Shown in pieces: positions 11,240-27,505 of a stretch of 64,000 bases of DNA (positions are counted from its first letter, which is position 1; each line of letters opens with the position of its first letter). The DNA lies in NCBI RefSeq assembly GCF_026745355.1, contig NC_079207.1:10671764-10735763 (forward strand), given 5' to 3'. Under the pieces are notes generated by a model that saw only the letters and a list, made by a program, of their open reading frames with translations, was not told the DNA's origin and searched no databases. A program made the position numbers and the translations under genes. Source of the stretch: Beta vulgaris subsp. vulgaris (taxonomy: Eukaryota; Streptophyta; Magnoliopsida; Caryophyllales; Amaranthaceae).

Positions 11240-12215
11240 GACCAGGGAAACTGGGCAAATGATGAAGAGACCATTGCTAGACGGATTGATGTGAAACGAG
11301 ATGTAACATGTAACTATTGTACTAACTATACATACTAACATAGTCTATATATACGTACAGTGACTTACCTGAAACGAATATCAATTGAATGAAGTAGAGG
11401 CAAGAGACAAGTCCGCCCACGATATTAATAGGCAGACACACAAGAGTTAATCTGAGAATAGAAACAAATTCACGGAAGAAAGAGTTGACAGGTTATTTTG
11501 TTGGTGTTTAGTGAGTCTTCGAGGAAGGTAAGTAAGTGGACAAAGAAAAACAGTAAGCAACCCGTGAGTCTTTATTTATAGTACTCTTATTACAAAACTT
11601 CTTAAGTTGTAACCTCTCAATTCATCAAGTCATATTCCATGATTCATATGCAGCTAGCGCAAAAAATATTGTTGTTCCATTCTAGCATTCACATGCGCTC
11701 AATGTTGAATTCCACCATAATATGACAAAACTTCTTATTCAAATTAGATTACCAAGAGTACTATTAAGATCCCCAACATAACAATTTACAAATACATATA
11801 TACTGTTTTCTTTTTGGAGTTTTAGGCCCTATATTTGTTATCTTAATTTCAATACCGTTCATTTTCAACTCGGTTCCGTTTGTTAAGCTCAAAAGAACAA
11901 GACTAGCTCAAAAGAACAGCTTATCAAGTGCAGAATGAATAAATTAAATGATAGATAAGAAAGATGAAAGTTACTACTGCTCCATTTTGGAGAAAACGAA
12001 TATTAATTTAAGCAAAATGTCATACGATCACAATGTTTTTGTAATTGAATTAAGAAAAATGTCATAAGATCACATTTTCATTGTAATTAAATTAAGAGCC
12101 CGCAAGCCGAATCAAATGATTTTCGAATTCAAAAGCTATTTTGAACTCGGATTACTAAGGTCATTTACAAACAAGTGAAGCCCAATCGAACTATAAAATC
12201 AATCCATATACCAAG
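11240..12215. other. Intergenic, no gene seen
   Basis: AT-rich non-coding sequence between the copia element and a Stowaway MITE. No conserved frame or RNA was recognised. Confidence 0.45.
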
Positions 12216-12217
12216 TA

Positions 12218-12734
12218 CTCCCTCCATTCCTTAATTATATTCCTACTTGAAATCTTGGCACTATTTATAATTACATGGTAGAATCTTCTAAAAAAATTTA
12301 AATTTGTAAAAAAAACATAGTCATATGAGGCTTTACTTGATTCGTCGCAATGAATACTTAATAATATCATTTCATAATTTTTACTAATACTACCTCCGTT
12401 CTTTTTTAGTTGCAACGTTTGACAAATTGCACTATTCATGTTTTCTTATTTGACCACATTTATTGATTTATATGTTAAACAAAATATAGTCATGTGGGGT
12501 CTTGTTTGATTCGTTTCGATGTAAGCTTTCATAATATCAAATTTTTATAATTTTTACTTACATACAATTGAGATAAAATGATTTAAATTGTAACATTGGC
12601 AGCGTGGAAAGCTAAACAAAACGTTGCAACTAAATAAAAACAGAGGTAGTATATAATTACATCTATTAATAATGGTCAAAGAAGTATACTAACAAATGTA
12701 CAAGTGAAACTAAGGAACATCAATAAGGAGGTAG
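12218..12734. mobile_element. Stowaway-type MITE split by a second one
   Basis: The outer element begins CTCCCTCCATTCC after TA (12216-12217) and ends GGAGGTAG before TA (12735-12736), a Tc1/mariner-type TA duplication with CTCCCTCC termini. A second MITE is inserted inside it at 12390-12649. No coding capacity. Confidence 0.8.
12390..12649. mobile_element. Nested Stowaway-type MITE (260 bp)
   Basis: The terminal inverted repeats CTACCTCCGTTC... and ...CAGAGGTAG extend to a longer inverse match (tttagttgcaacgtttg versus the complement near 12620-12640). TA dinucleotides flank both ends (12388-12389, 12650-12651). It lies inside the older MITE 12218-12734. Confidence 0.82.
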
Positions 12735-12943
12735 TAGTATCTATGTCACATGGGTTTGGTGAATGAATAATTCATTTTTTAATTAATTACAACTTTTGTC
12801 TCTACTCTCTAACCATCACAAAAAATATGCTAGATAAATTTCGGTGGATAAATGGTTATTTTCTCACCGTGATAGTTAACCAATTAAAAGAACTTCTTCT
12901 TAAAATTTTAAATTATAAAGACCTTAAATTAGACATAGTAGTA

Positions 12944-13168
12944 GTATTATTAAAATTGTTTTTTTTTTCCAGATGGTAAGTTGAAGATTCTACCAGACTC
13001 AAACCTCTCATGAGTTTAGCCAACTCAAGTTAACGAACTAACAACTTGACACTATGAGAGTGAGAAGAATAATAAGAGTATTTCCCCTTTTTCTAATAGA
13101 GATCGAACCTCCAACCTCGATTCTTTCGTTACCACTAGTCAAGCTTAACTTGGTATTATTAAAATTGT
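12944..13168 (-). mobile_element. tRNA-derived SINE with 16-bp target duplication
   Basis: On the minus strand the head shows box A (tgactagtggtaac, complement of 13129-13142) and box B (ggaggttcgatc, complement of 13101-13112). The tail is an A-run (T run about 12959-12970 on +). A perfect 16-bp duplication, gtattattaaaattgt, lies at 12944-12959 and 13153-13168. It sits about 360 bp upstream of the start codon at 13529, in the promoter region of that gene. Confidence 0.85.
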
Positions 13169-13528
13169 ATGGACAACATCTATCCTTTTTATACTCCTAT
13201 ATCGTATAATATACACTACTTTATTATACAACAACAATAATAATAATACAATAATAACAAAGAAATAAAAAGAATGAGAGATAATGTTTGTCGTGATTAT
13301 CAACGTCGTGATCAGGAGCTTTTCTGGTACACTAGCAGTGCTCTTTAAAAATTTAGTTGAGGAGTTTCACTTCATTAGCAACTACTCTTACTAGCAGAGT
13401 AGGTTTAAGCATCCCAATGTAAATAACGTTTATTTTTTCTCTCTCTTCTTTCTCACATAAATCGACGTCCTTCAATCTTCTCAACTCACAACTTTCTACA
13501 TTTCTCTCTCTAATCTCTTCTTTCTACA

Positions 13529-16500
13529 ATGGCGTCTGATTTCAGCGACAAGGTTAGATTTCTCCGTTTTTAGTTTTCTTTTTTTTTTATCAGTTTGAAT
13601 CTGTAACTTTGATGATATTTAATGTGATTCAATTTGATGATATTCTATGTGATTACATTGTGATTTTTGCCATTATTGATGCTTTTATAGCTTAGAAAAT
13701 TGTGCTGTTGAACATTTTCTTTTGTCGTACTTTGTTTAACTTCAATCATTTGTTGAAAATTGCTCATCATTCTTGCAGTTTAAGAGTTTCTGAAGGATTG
13801 TGTGAATTTAATTTGCTATTTAGATAATTCTGATAATGTATTTTAGTAGCTGAAATTAATTTCTATTGTTTTTTTGGTTTTTTCGTATTAATCATGAGTT
13901 TATGGCGGCGGAGTAGTCGATGATTGTGACCGTTGAGTTTAACTAGCGAACATCTCTGATTGAGTCGGAGTTTCAAATTGCTTAATATTCGATGCCGATT
14001 TTTCTAGCAACTTGCATTTTTGATTTTTTTTTAAAACAATCATTTCCTAAATCTGTTGATTCAGTCGTATTCAAGAACTAATTGAGAAAAATTAAAATTG
14101 TGAGTATGAGAACTGATTGTAATTTTTTGTGATTAATGGAATAAAAGTGTCCTTTCAACAAAAAAAAGGAATAAAAGTGAACTGTTGTGCCTATCATTAC
14201 TCTAATACTCTTCAGTTCTGACTGGAGCAACCGTCATTACAATTTCTTGTGGATTTGAGTAGCAACCTGTTAATTACAATTAGAAATTCTCGAACGCGAA
14301 ATGCTAAATGAAGAACTTGTGCTCCAACAGATTGATGGTCTAGTGCGGGGTCCACACTAAGTGGATTTGCCTTAACACCGTTATTCACACGTTTAGTGGA
14401 GAACAGTTCTCCATATGACTCTTCTTATATTCTATATGGATGAATTTTTTTTAAAGAACACATAAAACATCAAGTGATCAAATGGTTTGGTGGAGGAATA
14501 CGAACCACAATGACATCTATATCCTTATCCCGTGTTCTCCACCAAATGGTCCTAACCGCTTGGTGTATAGCTAGACTCGTCTCTTATGTGTTTATTGGAT
14601 TAGATCTAAGTAAGATAAATTGTTCTGAATTCTGGTATCATGTGAGGTGCAGGGTGGTCAAGATTTATGTCGCATTTTGGTTCTGAACGATGAAGGTCCA
14701 GGAACAGCCAATGTGCAAAGTGGGTTGCAGCTGCAAAGTCAGACATGTGTGGATGGTTCAGTGATTTGCCACAAACCAGTTGACCTTCAAACTTCAGACC
14801 CATTTCCACCTTGCGTAGTCACCGTTGATATCGAGAAGGGTGCTACCGATGTATCAAAAATTGATCATGAAACTTGCGGGAGTATCAAAACTGAGATTTC
14901 ATTAACTGTGAGTAATCCAAAATTGAATCATTTCATGGCATTAGTTTGAGGCTATTAGCACGAGTTTCTGTCTTTGTAAATTGTAATGGCCCAACTTATC
15001 CGTTACTTTGTCTTCTTGCAGAAACCACTACGAAGACAAAACAGCTTACAGACAGGTGGAGAATCCATACCACCTATAATGAACCACATCCTAATGTTGC
15101 TCAAGTTTGATGATAAAGGTAGCAACTGTCTTCTAACTCTTGCACCATTTGCTTTTTTCACGGTTCCTAATGTACTGCTTTGACCATTAACATTTTAATA
15201 ATGTAGTAACGGAATTCGTGAATATTTAGTATCTTGAAAATATACATTGAAATATATCTAACAAGATCCTATATAACTATCTTTTTTCTTATATTCCACT
15301 GATATTTGATAGGCAAGGTTTGTGAGATTTGACCTGTAAGTGTGAAGTTTGCAACTATTCTGAAATGAGGAAGCATAGTCTAGGTGTTTTGTGTTAGCAA
15401 TAGTCTCTTGCCCCTGCTCCATTAAGTGGGCTCTATTGACATTAGATACGGACTATATTTGAAGTTCCCATTAAAAACTTTGGAACTGCAACTCTGTAGT
15501 TTCAGCTACAGGGTTTGAAATGAGATGAAATCTAAAAACTGCCATGATAATGCAAACTTAAATCCTGCGTTAGTTTGAAAAGAAATCATCTCTTAAAAGC
15601 TTAAGTAACTATTATGCACAGTATTCAGGGCCTTTTTCTGTTTCACTGCCGGAAGGTGGTAGTTATTTTCAAAACGCCGTAGGTTCTCATTCGTAATCTT
15701 TTACCTGTCTCATAAGTCATACCTCAGCTAACTCTTTCTTATCTCACTATATTCAACAGAGAAACAAGCAATGGAAAAGACGCATGATGCTACCAATAAC
15801 CGATGGAGAAAGTATAAACGTCCAGGTTTATTTGATTCACGACAGATTGTTCTCCTATTCTCCATTCTGTAAGCTCTAAGCCTCTAACCTCACTGCTTCT
15901 ATATACACAGTTTTCGTATCACCATTCTGCAGTAGTTTAAGACTTCTATTTACGGTGCATTATCATAGTTTCACTCCATTCTCGGGTAAATTAAGCAATG
16001 GGAGTGAACAATAATAACACAAATACTTATGGAGGGTCTTTTTGTACTTCCTCCATAACAGAAAGAATGCACCAATTGGTATTATTTGTGAGGTATAAAA
16101 TATTCAATTGTTGCATTCTTTCTGTTAAGAAGTAAATCATTTTATTTTTGACTTAATGAGAGGTTTGAAGATTAGACTACTACTTCGGGTAAGTTCGAAC
16201 ATAGGAAGATTAGACTACTGTCAATGCTAATTGCTAGCACCAAGAAATGAAGTCTTAACTTATCAAGAGAAAGACAAATGAAGTCTTTAAGACAAGCACC
16301 CCTAACCCCATTTAAGAAGACAAAAAGAGGAAAAGAAATAATATGAATAGAGGAGCATCTTGATCTGGTACCTTTTTTGCTTTTTAAGCCATTATTCTGC
16401 AAGAAGGGCATCTATTATTCGATCAGATCCAACAAAAAAGTGTAGCTAATTAAATATTTTTCCAATTCCACCAACTTTGGCTCTTCAGAAGTGGGGAATC

Positions 16501-16865
16501 CTTTGCCCCCTTCCTCCTCTCCATCACTCTCATCTGCTGCGCTAGATTGATCAACTTGCGAGTATTCTTTTTTGACGGGAAGAAAATATATCCTTAATAA
16601 TAAGCCAAACAGTACATACAATGATAATTAAGATCTGAAAAATACGAATTTAACAAATTGCAACAATTTTGATAATGAAATCAATTATGTTGCGTTTTAC
16701 CTTATTGAAAACAAGCAAATGTTTTTCCCGACAAAACTTTAATCTAACTAGTCAATTTACTCAAGTGGTGTTTCCATCTATTTCAGGTCGAGTATGGGGA
16801 CAATACTGTTGATTTTTCTGACACTAAGAGTTAGACAAGTCAGTGATGGCCTTATTCATGGCTGA
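13529..16865 (+). CDS. Tail-anchored membrane protein of unknown function, 187 aa, five exons
   Basis: Exons 13529-13552, 14653-14907, 15022-15118, 15760-15868 and 16787-16865 join in frame with GT-AG introns and give 187 residues. Exon 1 encodes only MASDFSDK, then a 1.1-kb intron, a common plant layout. The N-terminal two thirds is polar and acidic with several Cys and no domain I recognise. A basic patch (RWRKYKRPG) precedes one hydrophobic segment (QIVLLFSILSSMGTILLIFL, residues about 154-173). The tail is short and polar and ends SDGLIHG. This is the topology of a tail-anchored protein with the N-terminus in the cytosol; that is inference. A CT-rich leader (about 13430-13528) precedes the ATG. 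Exon phases and the uninterrupted frame make the gene model strong; the function is unknown. Confidence 0.8.
15995..16140. repeat. Inverted-repeat (MITE-like) sequence in intron 4 of the tail-anchored gene
   Basis: aacagaaagaatgca (about 16058) is matched by its inverse tgcattctttctgtta (about 16112), with further partial pairing outward. The element could fold as a hairpin. No coding. A direct repeat of gaagattagactact follows at about 16165 and 16205. Confidence 0.4.
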
Positions 16866-17480
<615 letters not shown>

Positions 17481-17750
17481 CATCCTCAATGATAAAATAG
17501 AAAAAAAAAAGGGAAAATAAGCAAGGATGAACAAAAATGAACTTTAAACTTCGTAAAGCCGAAGCAAAACTTCTTTATGACAAAATTTACCTCTAAAGAA
17601 TGGAACAAGTTGATCGTATATGGGATATGAATAGAACATACAACGAAATTGGACCCTCACATTTGCTGACCTTGGCCCTAAACAGACCTTCTCTCCCTTT
17701 GAAGAACAGCTGTTTTTACTTCGAGAAAATCCTGATCCACCTCCTACAAG

Positions 17751-21960
<4,210 letters not shown>

Positions 21961-22255
21961 CCCTCCATTTTTTTAAGTCTTTGGGATTTGATAATATTAA
22001 TAGGGTACATTGCTGATCTGATTTGTTGATCTCGAGTACTGCATATTTGGTGTAACAATGAAATTCTATTACTCCTACTTAATTATCAGAAGTTGCCTAC
22101 TTTTGTGAGTTTTAGGAGTATGAAGGTGTAATTAAATTATTACCACCTTTTGAACCCTGGAGTAACAAGTGAAAAAAGTTGGATGTTTTTTTTGAGTCAC
22201 AACAAGTGTCTCTCATAGATCACAGATTAGCGAGTAAGGATAGCTTCTGAAACCG
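21961..22255. other. Intergenic, no gene seen
   Basis: No coding or repeat terminus was recognised between the RABH1 promoter and the protease remnant. Confidence 0.4.
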
Positions 22256-22266
22256 CTTGCAAACTT

Positions 22267-22879
22267 CTACGAGCAGAATTGGGTTGATTTCGACCCTGGA
22301 ATCGACACTCGACGGTCTCTTAACGAGACACTTCCATCTCCAGGAGTGTTATTGGAATTGGGATCTCTCACATCATAGCAGTTGTCGTCACGTCCCGACC
22401 TCCAACCAGTCAGTTGAATTGCATGATTGGTCGTGTGCCGGTAGTTAGCTCGGGGCAGTGCATAAGGCGGCATTCCCAAAGCAGAATAATTTTCTGCCTA
22501 CACTGCCATAAAAAAAATCGCAAAAAAATTATAATTAGTATTATTTATTAATAAACCGGAAACGGATTGCGTTTTACTATTAATGTCATACCAGATGATA
22601 ATACAGCCTTTGATCTATATCCAATCGAGCAATCACCGATTGGCTCGCTAGTGCCTCCATGATCGCATCTTCATCCTCCCAGTCCAGGATAATGAGTCCA
22701 CTAATCCTAACCACTCTAGCGTCCGGACTTCTATCAATAGGGTCCTTCTTGATGCCAGAATAAGGCATAGGATAATCATCTTCAAAACAAATTCCATTCT
22801 TCAAGACCCACACCACAACATCAATTATCTTCATCCCATATATGAACCCAACTAGTGCCTTGTCATTACACTTGTCCAT
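22267..22879 (-). pseudogene. Papain-type cysteine protease remnant
   Basis: On the minus strand, the frame 22879-22586 shows a diverged C1A middle region: WVLKNGICFEDDYP matches the papain segment after the oxyanion region, and EDEDAIMEALASQSVIARLD matches the family EALxxAVAxQPVSVxID segment. A second frame at 22479-22267 carries NHAIQLTGW, the segment with the catalytic His, then a degraded form of the VRNSWGxxWGxxG region. The N-terminal half with the catalytic Cys is absent, there is a stop between the parts, and the Asn/Trp motif is damaged. It reads as a decayed 3' fragment of a plant papain-like protease gene and is non-functional. Confidence 0.6.
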
Positions 22880-23094
22880 ACAAACTTATGACCCATGTAC
22901 TTTACCAAAATAGGATATATAGTGCCACTTGTAGGGCTGTGATGGAGCCACGTGTCATATTTATAATTGTTGATTTTTAGGCTGCAACACTTGTGGTGAT
23001 AGTTTTGGATTTGGATTTTTGATGGCTTAGGGAATATGATTAAGGTTTCATCGAGTTATCATGAATCATCAGAGCATTAACTTTTTATCTAATA

Positions 23095-23275
23095 AATCTA
23101 TCCCTTTTAGAAGTAGGGTTGTTGCACATATTAGCTCCAGAATTACCACGGTTATCATAGTGTACCATTAAATAAACTATAACTTATTTAATGAGCCATT
23201 TGCAGTTTTATAGTCTAAATTAGTTCATACTTATACTGTTATACATGCATGGCTTAATCTTTGAATACTTGTGGA
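23095..23275 (-). pseudogene. Diverged 5' fragment of nuclear 18S rRNA
   Basis: Read on the minus strand, the stretch follows the beginning of eukaryotic 18S rRNA in order: ttaagccatgcatg, taagtatgaactaat, aactgcaaatggctcatt, ataagttatagtttattt, ggtaattctggagctaat, then the region before the first variable loop. Many point changes and small indels are scattered through it. Only about 180 nt of the roughly 1.8-kb gene is present and nothing of ITS or 28S follows, so this is a relic and not a ribosomal RNA gene. It ends next to the solo LTR insertion. Confidence 0.85.
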
Positions 23276-23822
23276 TGTTGATGGTGCTAACTGTAACACC
23301 CCCGCCGACCCGAACCCTTTTTCATTTCGGTAAAACTCGGGTTTTGGGGGAAAACGAACCCACGAGGGTCCGACTCGACGGGGTGGTGCTACCGCCGCAA
23401 TTATCTCCTTGGAGATAAATGCAAGGCTAAGTTACAACACACCAACTCAAATTCATTAATCGTTACAACTAAACGAATTGTTCATTAACATTACTAATTA
23501 ACTAAAATGTTTCAGAGTTCCAGCGGAAACTAATCAAATGCTAAGTGGATGACAACTCTAAATGGTCTCCCTTTGGTTCCCCCGATCGATCACCCACCTG
23601 CACAAATATATTGAAAAGAGACAAGAGAGACAAGCTCCCAAAAATCAGATAAACTGAGTAATTCCAACTCCATCCCGTAAAATACTTAAGTTGAAAATAC
23701 TTTGTAAAATAGTATATCAATAGTTTTGAAAGTCATAACACATATACACATATATATATACTGAATAATCACAACATTACTTCCATTTAATCTAGTTATT
23801 CAAGGAGAGGAAAGAGAACGCC

Positions 23823-23929
23823 AGTAAGCCGGGGAAACCCCCTGTAACCACTTACTTCAACATAGTAGGCCGGGGAAACCCCCTGTAACCACCTACTTGT
23901 AGGCCGGGAAACCCCCTGTAACCACCTAC
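23823..23929. repeat. Three-copy minisatellite inside the solo LTR
   Basis: Three units of about 30-45 bp share gtaggccgggg-aaa-cccc and tgtaaccacctac. Each unit contains a small GGGG/CCCC hairpin. The third unit has lost one G. Confidence 0.85.
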
Positions 23930-24390
23930 GAAAAATCACATTGGCCATAACAGAGTCCCTAGTGTGCACACCCCTTCTACTTGGATCACAACAAGATAGA
24001 AGGAAGACAGTAACAGAATAATCAGCATAGTAACCAGATAACCTGTAGGGCCGCTGAACCACTCATACAGGGCAACCTGTTCATCATTTCCCTCCGATAT
24101 TTCACTTTACGTGATTAACATCTTTTAATTCACGTCATCACATAATTCACATATACATTTACGTCATCTTATTCAATTTACGTCATCTTGTTCAAACCAG
24201 GGTGAACATATTCAATCCATCATAATCTCAAGCCATTCATAGAGATTTCAATAACTCATTTCATAAACACAACCGTCACTTGAGTTCATTTATCAACTCA
24301 GATTTATACTCATTCATTAATCACAAGTTCTTATCAATTTCAACTTTCATAAAGTCTCAATATTAATAACGATAATAATACTCATGATAA

Positions 24391-24407
24391 TCATAATAAT
24401 AATAATA

Positions 24408-24453
<46 letters not shown>

Positions 24454-24470
24454 TAGTAATAATAATATCT
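24391..24470. repeat. (AAT)n microsatellite
   Basis: An interrupted run of more than 20 AAT/ATA triplets lies within the solo LTR, with GTA and TGA interruptions. Confidence 0.9.
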
Positions 24471-26348
24471 ATAATAATATCATAATAAGATTAACCGATT
24501 TTAATAACGTTATAATAACATCTATGTCATATCGTACATCGTCCATAGTCATGTTCATAATCGAAAATCCATAATCATTGTCCATTTGTCATTCGTATTC
24601 ATAATCCGCATTAAATCGATAATCCATAATTATGGTTCATACTTATAAAATTTTATAAGCACATAATAATCACGTAATCAATTTGTTTTACGCTAACGGG
24701 ATCTATGTTTAGATGGACATTGAAGATTACCTCGTGACGCGTGCCCAAAAGTTAAGTTCACGAACAGGTTAGCGCTCTTGATAATCCTCGTCTACGAAAT
24801 CGGAGTCTCCAATAAATGTTAACGAGATCTAAGTTAGTTCCTAAGTAACCCCTTTTTATATACGTATATAAAATAAACGATTTAAATGATTCAAATAACT
24901 TAAAGGAAATTCATAATTAGTTTAAGAGAGTTTTACGATTTTCGAATTATTTTAGAAATCGTTTTAAGTAGTCACAAAAATTACTTAAACAATTAATTTA
25001 AATATATAAAACTAACTTTATTTTACTCCTTGTTTTAATTTAGAAATTTAGAAAACATTATCGATTTTATAAAAGATTAAGTGAAACTAAAACATACTAA
25101 CTTAATTAAGTAAGCTAGTTTAGGAAGGTTATGGAACAAAATAATTTCCCCTCAAAAAAAAAAAAACAAAATAATTAAAACCAATTAAAACTTAAGTAAG
25201 TTAAAAGAGAAAAGAAAAGAGGAAAAAGGAGATTATAAAATCTCAGTTCCTCAAACAGAGGAACGAAGCAGAGAGGGGCGAAAGAGGGGGAACAGGGAGG
25301 CGAAGGAAATTCTGTGGTGCTGGTGTTTCGGTCTTGGCCGGCGCACGGCCAACTCAGGCGAGGTGGTCTGACAGGTCGGAGGTCAGGCGGTTGGGCGCGG
25401 GTTGCGACACAGCAGAGGCGCCGCGAAAAGAGGGTAGCGAAGGGTTTTGCTGGTGGTTCGACTTGTTTGTTGTGGTGGTTCAAAGGTGGTCGTGCAGTTT
25501 TGGTGTGGTGGTTTACCGGCGGGATTCGGGGGGGGGGGTTCATTTGGTGGTTCAGTTTTTCCGGTGATGTGGTGGTTCGAAGTGAAGCAAAGGAGGTTGA
25601 TAATGGTGGGTTTCAATTTTATTTTAGATTTCAAAATCAAAAATCAGAAATTTAGGAAGAAAGAAATGATTGAAGCAAACCTTTGGAGTTTTGTTTGCTT
25701 GAGCAATTGAGTGTATTTGGTTGCTATTTATAGACAAAATTTTCTGGTTTGAGAAGCTTGGTCAATTCTCCATTAATGGAGGAAGTGAAGAGAGAGAGTT
25801 GGGTCTTTGCAAATATTTACTCAATATCTGATTTTGTGGACTGAATTAATTTTTCCTACTGACAAGGGTTGAATGTTGACAAAAATCTGCTCCTTTTGAG
25901 CTGTTGCAAATCAGGCGAAAGAAGAAGAAAGGGAGGAGGGAAGAAGATGATGCACGTTCATCTTCTTTCTTTTTCTTTTTCCTTTTTTTTATTTTTTTAT
26001 TTTAGTTTTTCTTTTTGGTAAAAGACACATGGACTTGGACTAATGTTTGGGCTTGGATTACTAATGGATGGACAACATGGACAAAAGTATCCATAAATCA
26101 ATTTAAGAAATTTGATAAATTATAAAATGAATAATAAAACAAGTAAATGATTTAATTGAAAGGTGTTAAATAAATTAAAACTAAATGAAATTATTATTTT
26201 AATAAACATAGTTATTAAATAAAATCGCATTATCATAAAATAATTTCAAGTGAAATAATGTGAAACTTTAATAAATAATAAAATAATCGTTTGAAAATTC
26301 GGGGTATTACACTAACTGGCTCCTTAAAAAGGTGAATAAGAGTTATTT

Positions 26349-26721
26349 TTGCCATTACTTGTATTGCTCTGTCTTCGATGGTGGATAAGTGGATGGAAGG
26401 AGTCTTTTCCATACCCCTTTGACGAAATCCTTAAGAACCCCTTTTGTTTAATATGGGTCGAATCTACTGGTGCTCTGAATATCTCAAAAACGCCCGAGTG
26501 TGCTCAATACTGGGAGCCACCACCACTTAATCATCTCAAGTAGAATGTCGATGCGTCGGTGGTTGCCTATCAATCAAGGTCCGCTATTGGTGGAGTCCAA
26601 CGCAACAACGTGGGCAATTTTAAATGTATGTTCTCATCCCCTATTCCTCCTATTGAGATCAATTGTGCTGAAATCCTAGCCATATATCGTGCCATACAAA
26701 TCTCACTCATCCCCATATTTC
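26349..26721 (+). pseudogene. Retroelement-type RNase H (RVT_3-like) fragment
   Basis: The frame reads, after an in-frame TAG at 26541-26543, NVDASVVAYQSRSAIGGVQR and then MFSSPIP and EINCAEILAIYRAI. This is the start of the plant RVT_3/RNase H family found at the C-terminus of LINE polyproteins and in derived host proteins: the D of NVDAS, GG(V)xR and the E of AE(I)LA are catalytic-region positions. The codon before NVDAS is usually Trp, so the TAG is most simply a TGG to TAG change. The homology stops near 26721, before the remaining catalytic residues. It is a dead fragment. Confidence 0.6.
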
Positions 26722-27081
26722 GCAAGCTGTATTTTCTTTTTTACCTAGACTTTCTCTTTCTAAGACTTTCTCTCTCATCTTTTTTTCTTTTCAAATGTTC
26801 CCCTAATTGCCACATGGTTTTAAGGTATAACCTCCTTAATCTTGTGAAGCGAACTCTATTTCCTTGTGATGGATGCGGTCCAGACCCATATTTAACAATA
26901 TTGCTCATTCAGATAGAGTCATTTTTACTCATTCTTAAATTCATTGTTGCTCATTTAAGGAAATTTTTTTTGTCATTTAACTGGGTCTATCTAGAGTTAC
27001 TTACACCCGAATATATGGTATATGGTGTTATAATTATACCCATCCAATTGGAGTTTAACTCGAAATTACTCATGTCTTTAT
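26722..27081. other. No gene seen
   Basis: The open frame of the RNase H remnant continues to 27083 but the sequence becomes hydrophobic and unrelated to the family. I see no supported feature. Confidence 0.35.
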
Positions 27082-27505
27082 AGAGTTAAGTACACAACTG
27101 GGTGCTCACCTTTGTATTTTATTTCAGTTTGGGTACTCAAAATGGACGGACGTTACTTTTTTGGTGAAAATTCGTTACATTCGCCGTTTAAAGCGTTTTT
27201 CTAGGCGCGTGTAAGTCATGAACCTCCACCTAACTTTTATTTTTAGGTGGTATATTTTGGCAGATTTTATAAACTTCTCCCTGTCTTCCTTCCTTGCACT
27301 TTTTAGTCTTCTTCCTTCCTCTATTCATCTTTCTCCCTCTCATAAATTCCTTCCCTTTCCTCATCTTCTCATCAAAAGTGAAAGATGATCAATATTCAAC
27401 CCCTAAAAGACGCAGTCGCTGCTGCGGAAACAAAGGAGCTAGGAAAAGAATGTATGCATAAATCTGGCTAATTCTATTTCGGATGGAAGCCCTTTTGCTT
27501 GGAAG

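Larger units (their letters stand above)
23292..26311 (+). mobile_element. Solo LTR, 3,020 bp, Ty3-type termini
   Basis: The unit begins TGTAACACCCC and ends GGGGTATTACA, the terminal inverted repeats commonly seen on Ty3/chromovirus LTRs of plants. It is flanked by a perfect 5-bp duplication, CTAAC (23287-23291 and 26312-26316). There is no second LTR and no internal domain, so it is a solo LTR left by recombination between two LTRs. Orientation is assigned arbitrarily. Inside are a three-copy minisatellite (23823-23929), an AAT microsatellite and a GC-rich segment with overlapping open frames (25175-25710) that show no retroelement protein. The Ty3 assignment is inferred from the ends only. 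Confidence 0.85.

Noticed and set aside
14474..14686. 70-codon open frame before exon 2 of the tail-anchored gene
   Set aside because: It overlaps intron 1 and runs into exon 2 in the wrong frame.
23823..23929. CRISPR-like repeat array
   Set aside because: There are three directly adjacent degenerate units with no distinct spacers, in a plant LTR. It is a minisatellite.
25175..25710. Gly/Val- and Pro/Arg-rich frames as a gene
   Set aside because: They overlap on both strands inside the solo LTR and reflect local GC-rich repeats (ggtggttcg). No retroelement domain.
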